A stretch of 64,000 nucleotides of DNA from Actinacidiphila yanglinensis (GTDB lineage: Bacteria; Actinomycetota; Actinomycetes; Streptomycetales; Streptomycetaceae), in contig NZ_FNVU01000026.1 of NCBI RefSeq assembly GCF_900107965.1, forward strand, positions 62,001 to 126,000. The letters are read 5' to 3'. The translations under genes were made by a program, and so were the position numbers. Positions 34,952-43,255 of this stretch are shown piece by piece (the first letter of the stretch is position 1; every line of letters begins with the position of its first letter). The notes under the pieces are model-generated. The model saw nothing but the letters and a program-made list of their open reading frames with translations. It searched no databases and was not told the origin of the DNA.

Positions 34952-36451
34952 GTGACGACCTCGCACCTCACCCACTGGATTGCCGGACGCCCCTGGACCG
35001 GCACCGCCGAGCGGCACGGCGACGTCTACGACCCGGCCACCGGCCGCGTCACCGCCCAGGTGGACTTCGCCGGGCCCGAGGTCGTGGACGAGGCGGTGGC
35101 CGCCGCCCTGGACGCCTTCCGCGAGTGGCGGCACACCTCCGTCGCCAAGCGCACCGGTGTGCTCTTCGCCTTCCGCGAACTGCTGCACGCCGGGCGCGAC
35201 GAGCTGGCCGCGCTGATCGTCTCGGAGCACGGCAAGGTGCACTCCGACGCCCTCGGCGAGGTCGCCCGCGGCCTGGAGGTGGTGGAGTACGCCTGCGGGA
35301 TCCCCCAGCTCGCCAAGGGCAGTTACACCGAGCAGGCGTCCACCGGTGTCGACGTCTACTCGCTGCGCCAGCCGCTCGGCCCGGTCGCGGTCATCTCGCC
35401 GTTCAACTTCCCGGCCATGGTGCCGATGTGGTTCTTCCCGCTCGCCATCGCCACCGGCAACACCGTCGTGGTCAAGCCCTCGGAGAAGGACCCCTCCGCC
35501 GCGAACCACCTCGCCGGCCTCTGGCGCGAGGCGGGCCTGCCCGACGGCGTCTTCAACGTCGTGCACGGCGACAAGGCCGCGGTCGACCGGCTGCTGGAGC
35601 ACCCGGACATCAAGGCGGTCTCCTTCGTCGGCTCCACCCCCGTCGCCCGCTACGTCTACGAGCACGGCACCCGCCACGGCAAGCGGGTGCAGGCCCTCGG
35701 CGGCGCCAAGAACCACATGCTGGTGCTCCCTGACGCCGACCTCGACCTCGCCGCCGACGCGGCCGTCAACGCGGGCTACGGGGCCGCCGGCGAGCGCTGC
35801 ATGGCGGTGTCCGTGCTGGTCGCCGTCGACCCGGTCGGCGACGACCTGGTGGAGCGGATCAAGCAGCGCATCGCCACCCTCACCGTCGGCCCCGGTTCGG
35901 CGCCGGGCTCCGCCATGGGCCCGCTCGTCACCGGTCCGCACCGCGACAAGGTCACCTCCTACCTCGACTCCGGCACCGCGGACGGCGCCGTCCTGGCCGC
36001 CGACGGTCGCAAGCACGCCGTCGACGGCGACCCCGGCGGCTTCTGGCTCGGCCCGACGCTCTTCGACCATGTCCGGCCCGGCATGTCCGTGTACGACGAC
36101 GAGATCTTCGGCCCGGTGCTCTCCGTGGTCCGCGTGCCCAGCTACGACGCGGGCCTGGCACTGATCAACGCCAACCCGTACGGCAACGGCACCGCGCTGT
36201 TCACCAACGACGGCGGGGCCGCGCGGCGCTTCCAGCACGAGGTCGAGGTGGGCATGGTCGGCATCAACGTGCCGATTCCGGTGCCGGTCGCGTACTACTC
36301 CTTCGGCGGCTGGAAGTCCTCGCTGTTCGGCGACGCGCACGCGTACGGTGAGGACGGTGTGCGGTTCTTCACCCGCGGCAAGGCGATCACCCAGCGGTGG
36401 CCCGACCCCTCGCACGGGGGACTGAACCTGGGCTTCCCGACGAACTCCTGA
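34952..36451 (+). CDS. mmsA: CoA-acylating methylmalonate-semialdehyde dehydrogenase
   Basis: The 499-aa aldehyde dehydrogenase is of MmsA type. It oxidises methylmalonate or malonate semialdehyde to propionyl- or acetyl-CoA in valine, beta-alanine and inositol breakdown. Markers are HWIAGRPWTGTAERHGDVYDP at the start, SPFNFPAMVPMWFFPLAIA, VQALGGAKNHMLVLPDAD and the catalytic Cys in GAAGERCMAVSV; the conserved Glu of ordinary aldehyde dehydrogenases is replaced at AKN, as expected for this CoA-dependent group. The GTG at 34952 has GGAAGGG 8 bp upstream. The 240-bp region upstream is shared with the DUF6153 promoter. Confidence 0.94.
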   Translation: MTTSHLTHWIAGRPWTGTAERHGDVYDPATGRVTAQVDFAGPEVVDEAVAAALDAFREWRHTSVAKRTGVLFAFRELLHAGRDELAALIVSEHGKVHSDALGEVARGLEVVEYACGIPQLAKGSYTEQASTGVDVYSLRQPLGPVAVISPFNFPAMVPMWFFPLAIATGNTVVVKPSEKDPSAANHLAGLWREAGLPDGVFNVVHGDKAAVDRLLEHPDIKAVSFVGSTPVARYVYEHGTRHGKRVQALGGAKNHMLVLPDADLDLAADAAVNAGYGAAGERCMAVSVLVAVDPVGDDLVERIKQRIATLTVGPGSAPGSAMGPLVTGPHRDKVTSYLDSGTADGAVLAADGRKHAVDGDPGGFWLGPTLFDHVRPGMSVYDDEIFGPVLSVVRVPSYDAGLALINANPYGNGTALFTNDGGAARRFQHEVEVGMVGINVPIPVPVAYYSFGGWKSSLFGDAHAYGEDGVRFFTRGKAITQRWPDPSHGGLNLGFPTNS

Positions 36452-36511
36452 GTCCCGGCGCCGTCTTCGGCTCCGTGCTCGGACCCCTGCTCGATCTCGG
36501 TCCGCCCGCGC

Positions 36512-37477
36512 CTACCCCGCGGCGTCCGTGGAATCCCCGCGGGCGCCGTGGCCTTCGTGACCGTCGCCGTCGCCGTCCCTGCTGCTCTCGGCATCCCCGT
36601 CGCGGGCGGCCGCTCCCGGCACCAGCCGCGCGGCCGCCGCGGCGGACAGCAGGGCCACCGCCAGGCACCAGCTCGCCAGCACGTCCAGCGGCCAGTGGTA
36701 GTCGCACCACACCAGCGCCGCACCCACCAGCAGTGCCAGCAGCGCGGTGCCGGCGGCCAGCGCGACCCGGGCCGCCGCGCGCCGGACGAACGGCAGCAGC
36801 ACCAGTGCCGCCAGCCCGAAGCCCACCGACGACGTCGCGGTGTGCCCGGAGGGGAAGTAGCCGTAGTCCGGGTCGGGATGGATCCGGCCGGGTGCCGGGC
36901 GGTCCACCGCGGACTTCACCGCGCCCACCACCACCGGCAGCAGGCACATCGCCAGCGCGGCCGCGGCCGGCGGCACCCACCAGCGCGGCAGCCCCGCGCG
37001 CCGCCCGAGGTGGGCGGCCAGCACCAGGGCGACCAGCAGCACCGGTACCGCCACCGCGATGTCGCCGAGGTCGCACAGGACGTGGGCGAGCGTGTCGTAC
37101 CCGGGGTGATCGGCGGCGGTGTTCCGTACGTGCCGCAGCAGCCGCCCGTCGTCGGCGACCAGCCGGCCGCCGGCGGACACCTGCCAGGTCAGCAGGCAGA
37201 AGGCGGTCACGGCGAGGGCGAAGGTGACGAGGAGCCCGGTGAGCGTCCTTGCGGCGGACCCGGAGGGGGGCCGCAGGCGCAGCCGGAACGAGGGCCGGAA
37301 AGGAGTCGGCCGCCCCGGAACAGGGGGGAGAGTTCCGGGGCGGCCAGGGCGACCGCCGTACCGTCCGTCCCGGGGGGTTTGGGACGAACGGCCAGCCGAT
37401 CGGCGAGGATTGCCGGAGCCAAAGGTCCCGGCGGTTTCGTGCGCGAGGGCACTGCTGCGCCGGTGATGGGGATTCAT
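36512..37477 (-). CDS. PAP2-family membrane phosphatase with atypical motifs
   Basis: The 321-aa protein has a Pro/Arg-rich ~80-residue N-terminus followed by about five or six membrane spans. PAP2 motif 2 is intact (FPSGHTATSS). Motif 1 reads KSAVDRPAP, where KxxxxxxRP would need Arg in place of Ala. Motif 3 retains HWPLD, but the SR pair before it reads AL. Activity on lipid phosphates is therefore uncertain. No strong ribosome site precedes the ATG at 37477, and a strong inverted repeat lies inside the first 57 codons. Downstream of gabT on the same strand and convergent with mmsA; ends in an acidic, Gly/Asp/His-rich tail. Confidence 0.78.
   Translation of the reverse strand: MNPHHRRSSALAHETAGTFGSGNPRRSAGRSSQTPRDGRYGGRPGRPGTLPPVPGRPTPFRPSFRLRLRPPSGSAARTLTGLLVTFALAVTAFCLLTWQVSAGGRLVADDGRLLRHVRNTAADHPGYDTLAHVLCDLGDIAVAVPVLLVALVLAAHLGRRAGLPRWWVPPAAAALAMCLLPVVVGAVKSAVDRPAPGRIHPDPDYGYFPSGHTATSSVGFGLAALVLLPFVRRAAARVALAAGTALLALLVGAALVWCDYHWPLDVLASWCLAVALLSAAAAARLVPGAAARDGDAESSRDGDGDGHEGHGARGDSTDAAG
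37308..37345. repeat. 14-bp perfect inverted repeat within the PAP2 N-terminal region
   Basis: GGCCGCCCCGGAAC (37308-37321) and GTTCCGGGGCGGCC (37332-37345) flank a 10-nt loop. It looks like a terminator hairpin, yet lies 130-170 bp inside the PAP2 gene as called. It may instead mark a 5' leader if translation starts later, but no later start codon was found. Confidence 0.8.
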
Positions 37478-37662
37478 CGGCGCGGTGTCGCCCGCAGCCT
37501 CCTCACTGGGATTCGGCCACGTGCGGGGTGTTCCTCGGAAACCGTACGTCACAGGGGGCCCATCAGGGTCGTCGATCACCCGTCCGCCATCAGGCTCGCA
37601 CACCTTCTTCACGACCCCGTCCCCCGCATCCCACGGGCCCCATTCGTCACACAATCGCACGG

Positions 37663-38994
37663 TCACACGCCTGCGAAGGCCTCCTCGATGATGTCCAGGC
37701 CCTCGTTCAGCAGATCCTCCCCGATGACCAGGGGCGGCAGGAAGCGCAACACGTTGCCGTACGTGCCGCACGTCAGCACGACCAGGCCCGCCGCGTGGCA
37801 CGCCTTGGCGACCGCGGCGGTCACCGCCGGGTTCGGCTCCTTCGTGCCCGGCTCCACCAGCTCGACCGCGATCATCGCCCCCCGGCCGCGCACCTCGCCG
37901 ATGACCGGGAACTTCTCCTGCATCGCCCGCAGCCGCGGCGTCATCACCTCGCCGATCCGCCGGGCCCTGGCCGGCAGGTCCAGCTCGCGCATCGTCTCGA
38001 TCGCGCCGAGCGCGGCGGCGCACGCCACCGGGTTGCCGCCGTAGGTGCCGCCGAGGCCGCCGGAGTGTGCCGCGTCCATGATCTCCGCGCGCCCGGTCAC
38101 CGCCGCCAGCGGCAGCCCGCCCGCGATGCCCTTCGCCGTGGTGATCAGGTCGGGCACCACGCCCTCGTCCTCGCACGCGAACCACTGGCCGGTCCGGCAG
38201 AAGCCGGTCTGGATCTCGTCCGCCACGAACACGATGCCGTTGTCCTTCGCGAACTGCGCCATCCGCGGCAGGAAGCCCTTCGCCGGCTCGATGAAGCCGC
38301 CCTCGCCGGCGATCGGCTCGATCACGATGGCCGCGACGTGGTGGGCGCCGATCTGCTTGGTGATCATGTCGATCGCCTGCGCCGCGGCCTCCTCCGCCGC
38401 GTGCTCCGGCCCGGTCAGCCAGCGGTAGCCGTACGCCAGCGGCACCCGGTACACCTCGGGCGCGAACGGTCCGAAGCCCTCCTTGTACGGCATGTTCTTC
38501 GCGGTCAGCGCCATCGTCAGGTTGGTCCGGCCGTGGTAGCCGTGGTCGAACACCACCACCGCCGGGCGCTTGGTGTACGCCCGGGCGATCTTCACCGCGT
38601 TCTCGACGGCCTCGGCGCCGGAGTTGAACAGTGCGGACTTCTTCGCGTGGTCGCCCGGGGTGAGCCGCGCCAGCTCCTCGCACACCTCCACGTAGCCCTC
38701 GTACGGGGTGATCATGAAGCAGGTGTGGGTGAAGTCCGCGAGCTGGGCGGAGGCCCGCCGCACGACTGCCTCGGCGCTGTTGCCCACCGAGGTCACGGCG
38801 ATGCCCGAGCCGAAGTCGATCAGGCGGTTGCCGTCGACGTCCTCCACGACGCCGCCGCCCGCGCGGGACACGAACACCGGCAGGGTCACCCCCACCCCGT
38901 CGGCCACCGCGGCCGACTTCCGCGCCGCCAGCTCCCGCGACTTCGGTCCTGGTACTTCGGTGACGAGCCTGCGCTCCTGGGGCACTTCGGTCAT
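37663..38994 (-). CDS. gabT: 4-aminobutyrate (GABA) aminotransferase
   Basis: The 443-aa class III PLP enzyme transfers the amino group of GABA to 2-oxoglutarate, giving succinate semialdehyde. The PLP lysine lies in LITTAKGIAGGLPLAAVTGR; the phosphate contact FNSGAEAVENAVKIARAYT, the strand VFVADEIQTGFCRTG with the PLP Asp, and VLTCGTYGNVLRFLPPL are typical of GabT. It sits where S. coelicolor SCO5676 sits. GGGAGA lies 9 bp before the ATG. Expression probably depends on the PucR regulator encoded 2.5 kb away and a promoter in the 334-bp upstream gap. Confidence 0.95.
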   Translation of the reverse strand: MTEVPQERRLVTEVPGPKSRELAARKSAAVADGVGVTLPVFVSRAGGGVVEDVDGNRLIDFGSGIAVTSVGNSAEAVVRRASAQLADFTHTCFMITPYEGYVEVCEELARLTPGDHAKKSALFNSGAEAVENAVKIARAYTKRPAVVVFDHGYHGRTNLTMALTAKNMPYKEGFGPFAPEVYRVPLAYGYRWLTGPEHAAEEAAAQAIDMITKQIGAHHVAAIVIEPIAGEGGFIEPAKGFLPRMAQFAKDNGIVFVADEIQTGFCRTGQWFACEDEGVVPDLITTAKGIAGGLPLAAVTGRAEIMDAAHSGGLGGTYGGNPVACAAALGAIETMRELDLPARARRIGEVMTPRLRAMQEKFPVIGEVRGRGAMIAVELVEPGTKEPNPAVTAAVAKACHAAGLVVLTCGTYGNVLRFLPPLVIGEDLLNEGLDIIEEAFAGV

Positions 38995-39328
38995 GACGGG
39001 TGTTCTCCCTCGTACGGCGACGTGGCGGCTTCTTCAGGGTCCTCGGGATCCCCCCGGAGTCTTCGGGGCGCCCTCCGGTCCTCGGGTCGGTCCGGTTCCT
39101 CCGGCTCCTCCGCCCCTCCGGTCCTTCCCGGTTTCCGGGTCCTCCCGCAGGCTAGGCCGGGCCCCGGCGGCGCCGCATACTCCGATCGGTCACAGTGCCC
39201 GGCGCGGTTTCGCCGGTTCGGACAGTGCGGACGGCGGCGCCGTAAAACGCCAAGATCCTTTTACCGGCGTAGCGGCTCGACTACATTGTGCGCATCGGCG
39301 GCGATCAGGGGTGAGGGGCGGGCGCGCG
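38995..39328. other. Divergent intergenic region between gabT and the ATPase gene
   Basis: A 334-bp region. The first 150 bp nearest gabT is rich in GGTCCTCxGG-type short repeats (CTTCGGGGC, CCTCGGGTC, TCCTCCGG). The distal part has an inverted repeat and promoter for the ATPase gene (39242-39287). No gene was recognised. Confidence 0.6.
39242..39287 (+). promoter_or_regulatory. ATPase-gene promoter with GTAAAA/TTTTAC inverted repeat
   Basis: TTTTAC (39259-39264) and TACATT (39282-39287) are separated by 17 bp, forming a plausible -35/-10 pair about 42 bp before the start codon. GTAAAA (39242-39247) forms an inverted repeat with TTTTAC (11-bp gap), so a dimeric regulator could cover the -35. 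Confidence 0.45.
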
Positions 39329-41428
39329 ATGGATGCCAGGGACCACAACACCCACCCCCCTCAGTCCCCTCCACCCCCCACCACCCCGGTCCCGCGGCCC
39401 GTGGTTCCGCCGCCGATGCCGGCACAGCCCCCGCCGGCGTCGGCGCTGGAGGTGTGGCTGCGCGCCTCCAGGACCATCGACGCACCCGGGATCTACGGGT
39501 ACGGGCACACACCGCGCCCGAAGCCCGATCCCGACCGGCTGACCACGCGCCAGCTCCTCGGCCTGGCGGGCCTGACCGCAGTTGCCGCGGTGTTCCTGTG
39601 GTCGTTGCTGTTCAACGGCGTCAACCTCCCCTTCGAGATCGTGTACACGATCTGCAAGGCGGTCCTCCCGCACGCCGTTGTCCACAGCTTTCTCTTCTCC
39701 ACCCTGCTCGGCTACAGCTGGTACGCCGCCGTGCTCGCCGTACTGATCCTGGTCCTCGGGCGCAAGGGGCAGTGGGCCGAGGTGTGGCGCCGCTACGGAC
39801 GTCCCGTCGTCGAACAGCTCAAGGAGCAGCCGGCACCCGGAACCGTGCCCGAGGGCGCGTCCGATCCGGTCGTGTGGCCGGAGTTGAGAGAAGCGGGACA
39901 GCACGTGCTGGCCGACCGGCTCACCGCGGAGGTGCGCTCCGGGCGGATGAACGACGTGGACTACAGCCGGGTGCACCAGGCGTGGGCGCGGGCACGGACG
40001 GCTCCTCGGGGCCTGGAGGCGTTCGGTGACGGCGTGATGCGCGAAGGGTCCGCGGCGTGCTTGCACCCTTCCGGGCAGCGTGATCTGCCTGCCCGCAGCG
40101 CCCTGCACGACCTGTTCACCCGGCAGGTGCGGATCGGCCGGGGCACGGAGGACGAGCGCAATCCGTACCAGCACCGCGGCTCGGGGGTCGCCCTGGACCC
40201 CGGCCTGCTCGGCACGGGCCTGCTGGCCGTGGGCCCGCCCGGCTCGGGGAAGACCCGCGCGGTCGTACGGCCCGTCGTCGAGTCGTTGTGCCTGCAGGCA
40301 CTCACCGGACAGGCCGCGGTCGTTGCGGTGGGCACGGCCGGCGCCGACCTCGGCCCGGCGGACGCCTTCGACGTGGTCATCACGCTCGCCGATCCCTCGT
40401 CCCGCTACGACCTCGACCTCTACGGGGGAACCGACCCCGACTCGGCGGCCGCGACCCTGGCGGAGGCCCTGCTCGACAGCCACAGTGCCGACCAGGACGA
40501 ACTCCGCCGCGCCACCACCGCCCTCAGCCAGATCCTCGGGCCCTACGCGGCCGCGCACCGCCGCTTCCCTTCGGTGAGCGAGCTGCGGGAGCTCCTCGAC
40601 GGCACCGCGCACGCCTATGCCGGACTCCGTGAAGCGCTCGACGCGGCCGGCCAGCCTGGCATGGCCCGGGAGCTCGACGCGCGGGAACGACAGGCCGACC
40701 GGCCCGGTGACATCGGGCCGCGCCTGGCCGATCGTGTCGCCCTGCTGGAGCGACCCGCCTTCGCCGGTTTCTTCGACGTCACCGGGCGGACCCGGCCGTT
40801 CTCGATGTACGCGCTCGAACATCCGCTGCGCGTCCGCATCAACCTGCCCGAGCACGGTCACGCGGAGGCCGCCCGGATCCTGGCCAGGCTGGTGCTGGCG
40901 CAGTTCACCGCGGCGATCACCGCCCGCCGCGATCGCTCGCTGTTCGCCTGCCTGGTCATGGACGACGCCACGCACACCATCAGTCCGGATGCCGTCCGGG
41001 GGCTGGCCCGGCTGCGATCGGCGAACGCCGGCGTGGTGCTGACCCTGCGGACTCTCGACGACGTGCCGGACCACCTGCGCAGCGCGCTGCTCGGCGCGGT
41101 CGGTTGCCGCATGGCGTTGTCGGGGATCACCACATGGGACGGCAAGCGCTTCGCCGAGGCGTGGGGCACCACGTGGGTGGAGGCCAGGGACGTGACACGC
41201 ACGCCCGACCAGACCGGAGGCATGCTGCGCCGTACGACGCGTGGCGTGCGGCGGCTGGTGACCGGTGAGCGGGCGACGACCGAATCCGTCACCGTGCGCA
41301 GTGTGGAGCGGGAGCGGTGGTCCGCCTCGGATCTGGCGCAGCAGGTTCCCGCGGGGCACGCGGTGGTGTCGTTGACGACGACCGCGGGGGAGCATGCGCC
41401 GCCCGTGCTGGTCGACCTGCGGGCCTGA
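39329..41428 (+). CDS. VirD4/TraG-like membrane-anchored ATPase of unknown function
   Basis: This 699-aa protein opens with ~45 Pro/Gln residues, then two membrane spans (about residues 75-95 and 117-144), then a large cytoplasmic part. Walker A is GPPGSGKT at residues 302-309; a hydrophobic strand ending in Asp-Asp (FACLVMDDATH) fits Walker B. LARLRSANAGVVLTLRTLDDVP resembles the sensor region of T4SS coupling proteins. The layout matches VirD4/TraG ATPases, but there is no relaxase or secretion gene nearby. The ATG follows GAGGGGCGGG. It sits between gabT and the PucR gene, as an ATP/GTP-binding protein gene does in other Streptomyces. Confidence 0.82.
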   Translation: MDARDHNTHPPQSPPPPTTPVPRPVVPPPMPAQPPPASALEVWLRASRTIDAPGIYGYGHTPRPKPDPDRLTTRQLLGLAGLTAVAAVFLWSLLFNGVNLPFEIVYTICKAVLPHAVVHSFLFSTLLGYSWYAAVLAVLILVLGRKGQWAEVWRRYGRPVVEQLKEQPAPGTVPEGASDPVVWPELREAGQHVLADRLTAEVRSGRMNDVDYSRVHQAWARARTAPRGLEAFGDGVMREGSAACLHPSGQRDLPARSALHDLFTRQVRIGRGTEDERNPYQHRGSGVALDPGLLGTGLLAVGPPGSGKTRAVVRPVVESLCLQALTGQAAVVAVGTAGADLGPADAFDVVITLADPSSRYDLDLYGGTDPDSAAATLAEALLDSHSADQDELRRATTALSQILGPYAAAHRRFPSVSELRELLDGTAHAYAGLREALDAAGQPGMARELDARERQADRPGDIGPRLADRVALLERPAFAGFFDVTGRTRPFSMYALEHPLRVRINLPEHGHAEAARILARLVLAQFTAAITARRDRSLFACLVMDDATHTISPDAVRGLARLRSANAGVVLTLRTLDDVPDHLRSALLGAVGCRMALSGITTWDGKRFAEAWGTTWVEARDVTRTPDQTGGMLRRTTRGVRRLVTGERATTESVTVRSVERERWSASDLAQQVPAGHAVVSLTTTAGEHAPPVLVDLRA

Positions 41429-41507
41429 GGGAGTGAGGTACGGTGCGGGGGAATCGAGGGTGTCGGCGACCGGTCGGCAGAACGTCTCTGAACGGCACCA
41501 GGTAGGT

Positions 41508-43073
41508 ATGCCCCTTACGCTCGCGTCGCTCGCGCACCACACGTCGCTCAGGCTCCGCGTCCTCGCCGCGGGCGACCGGCTGGGCTCGGAGGTGCGCTGG
41601 GTGCACACCAGCGAGCTGGAGGACCCGGGGCCGTATCTGGAGGGCGGCGAGCTGCTGCTGACCACGGGGCTGAAGCTGGCCACCGGGGACCCGGCGGCGG
41701 TGGCCGGGTACGTGCGGCGGCTGGCGGCCGCCGGTGTGGTGGGGCTGGGCTTCGGTGTCGGGGTCGGGCACGACGAGGTGCCGGCGGCGCTGGTCGCCGC
41801 GGCGGACGACGCGCAGCTGCCGCTGCTGGAGGTGCCCCGGGCGACGCCGTTCATCGCGATCAGCAAGGCGGTGTCGGCCGCGGTGGCCGCGGACCAGTAC
41901 CAGGCGGTGACCGCGGGGTTCGAGGCGCAACGGGAGCTGACCCGCGCCGCGCTGGCCCCCGACGGCACCGGCAGGCTGCTGGCGCGGCTGGCCGCGCACG
42001 TGGACGGCTGGGCGGCGCTGTACGACGCGTCGGGCGCGGTGCTGGCCGCGGCGCCGGAGTGGGCGGGACGCAGGGCAGCGCGGCTCGGCGGCGAGATCGA
42101 CCGGCTGCGGGACCTCCCGGCGCCGGCCAGCGCCGCGGTGGCCGGGCCCGCGGGCACCGAGGACCGGGTCGAGCTGCAGTCGCTGGGCACCGGCCGCCGA
42201 CCGCGCGGCTTCCTCGCGGTCGGCACGGAGGAGCGCCTCGACACCTCCGCCCGCTACGTGGTGCACGCGGCGGTCGCGCTGCTCACGCTCTCGCTGGAAC
42301 AGTCCCGCGCCCTCGTCGACGCGCAGGGGCGGCTCTCCGCGGCGGTGCTGCGGATGCTGCTGGCGGGGGAGGCGGAGCACGCCCGCAGCACCGCCGGGCG
42401 GCTGTACGGCCCGCTCCTCGACGCGCCGGTGCGGCTGCTCATCGCCGAGCCGACCGGGGCCCCCGGAACCCCCGGAACCACCGGGGGCGCCTCGCAGCCG
42501 GACGTCCTGACGCGGCTGGCCGAACGCACGGAGACGACGGCCGTCCGCGCCGGTGAACGGCTGCTGGTCGTCACCACGGACGGGCGGCTGACCGTACTCG
42601 CCGCCGACGGCGCCGCCGCGCTCACCTCGGCCGCGGAGCTGGCCGAGGAAGCGGACGGGGTCGCGCTCGGCCTGTCCGCGCCGGTCGATCCCGCCGACGT
42701 GCCCACCGCCCACGGCCAGGCCGAACGCGCCCTCGCGGTCGCCCGGCGGCGCGGGGTGAACCTGGTCGAGCACGGCGAGATCGGGGTCGGCTCGGTCGTT
42801 CCGCTGCTCGCCGACGACGCGGTGCGCGCCTTCGCCGAGGGGCTGCTGCGGCCGCTGCGGGAGCACGACGCGACGTCCCGCGGCGACCTCGTCGCCTCGC
42901 TCTCCGCGTGGCTCGCCCATCACGGCCAGTGGGATGCCGCCGCCGCCGACCTGGGCGTCCACCGGCACACCCTCCGCTACCGGATGCGGCGGGTCGAGGA
43001 GATCCTGGGCCGTTCGCTGGACGACCCGGACGTCCGCATGGAGCTCTGGCTCGCCCTCAAGACGGAGTCGTGA
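41508..43073 (+). CDS. PucR-family transcriptional regulator
   Basis: This 521-aa protein has an N-terminal PucR domain (LTLASLAHHTSLRLRVLAAGD, then GLGFGVGVGHDEVPAALVAAA), a central GGDEF-like region (LAVARRRGVNLVEHGEIG) and a C-terminal helix-turn-helix with WDAAAADLGVHRHTLRYRMRRVEE. PucR regulators often activate purine or amino-acid catabolic genes; here gabT and two aldehyde dehydrogenases flank it, so GABA control is likely. In S. coelicolor the matching gene is SCO5677. The ATG at 41508 gives the standard MPLTLASL start. The ribosome site AGGTAGG is close. Confidence 0.92.
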   Translation: MPLTLASLAHHTSLRLRVLAAGDRLGSEVRWVHTSELEDPGPYLEGGELLLTTGLKLATGDPAAVAGYVRRLAAAGVVGLGFGVGVGHDEVPAALVAAADDAQLPLLEVPRATPFIAISKAVSAAVAADQYQAVTAGFEAQRELTRAALAPDGTGRLLARLAAHVDGWAALYDASGAVLAAAPEWAGRRAARLGGEIDRLRDLPAPASAAVAGPAGTEDRVELQSLGTGRRPRGFLAVGTEERLDTSARYVVHAAVALLTLSLEQSRALVDAQGRLSAAVLRMLLAGEAEHARSTAGRLYGPLLDAPVRLLIAEPTGAPGTPGTTGGASQPDVLTRLAERTETTAVRAGERLLVVTTDGRLTVLAADGAAALTSAAELAEEADGVALGLSAPVDPADVPTAHGQAERALAVARRRGVNLVEHGEIGVGSVVPLLADDAVRAFAEGLLRPLREHDATSRGDLVASLSAWLAHHGQWDAAAADLGVHRHTLRYRMRRVEEILGRSLDDPDVRMELWLALKTES

Positions 43074-43255
43074 ACCGGGTCCGCCGGGGCCCCGATCACC
43101 CCTGACGTCCGAGGCTCGTCCTGCCCCCCGGAGGGCCGGCGCACCCTGGCCAACATGGAGCGGACCGCTCGGGCGGCGCTCCGCCGTGGACAACGGAGCG
43201 CCGCGCCCCCGCGAACTACCTTGGAGCCCGCAGCCGAGGAAAGGGCGGAAAGACC

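Noticed and set aside
39305-42244. 979-codon open frame opposite the ATPase and PucR genes
   Set aside because: The plus-strand proteins have clear domains; the antisense frame is an artefact of high GC content.
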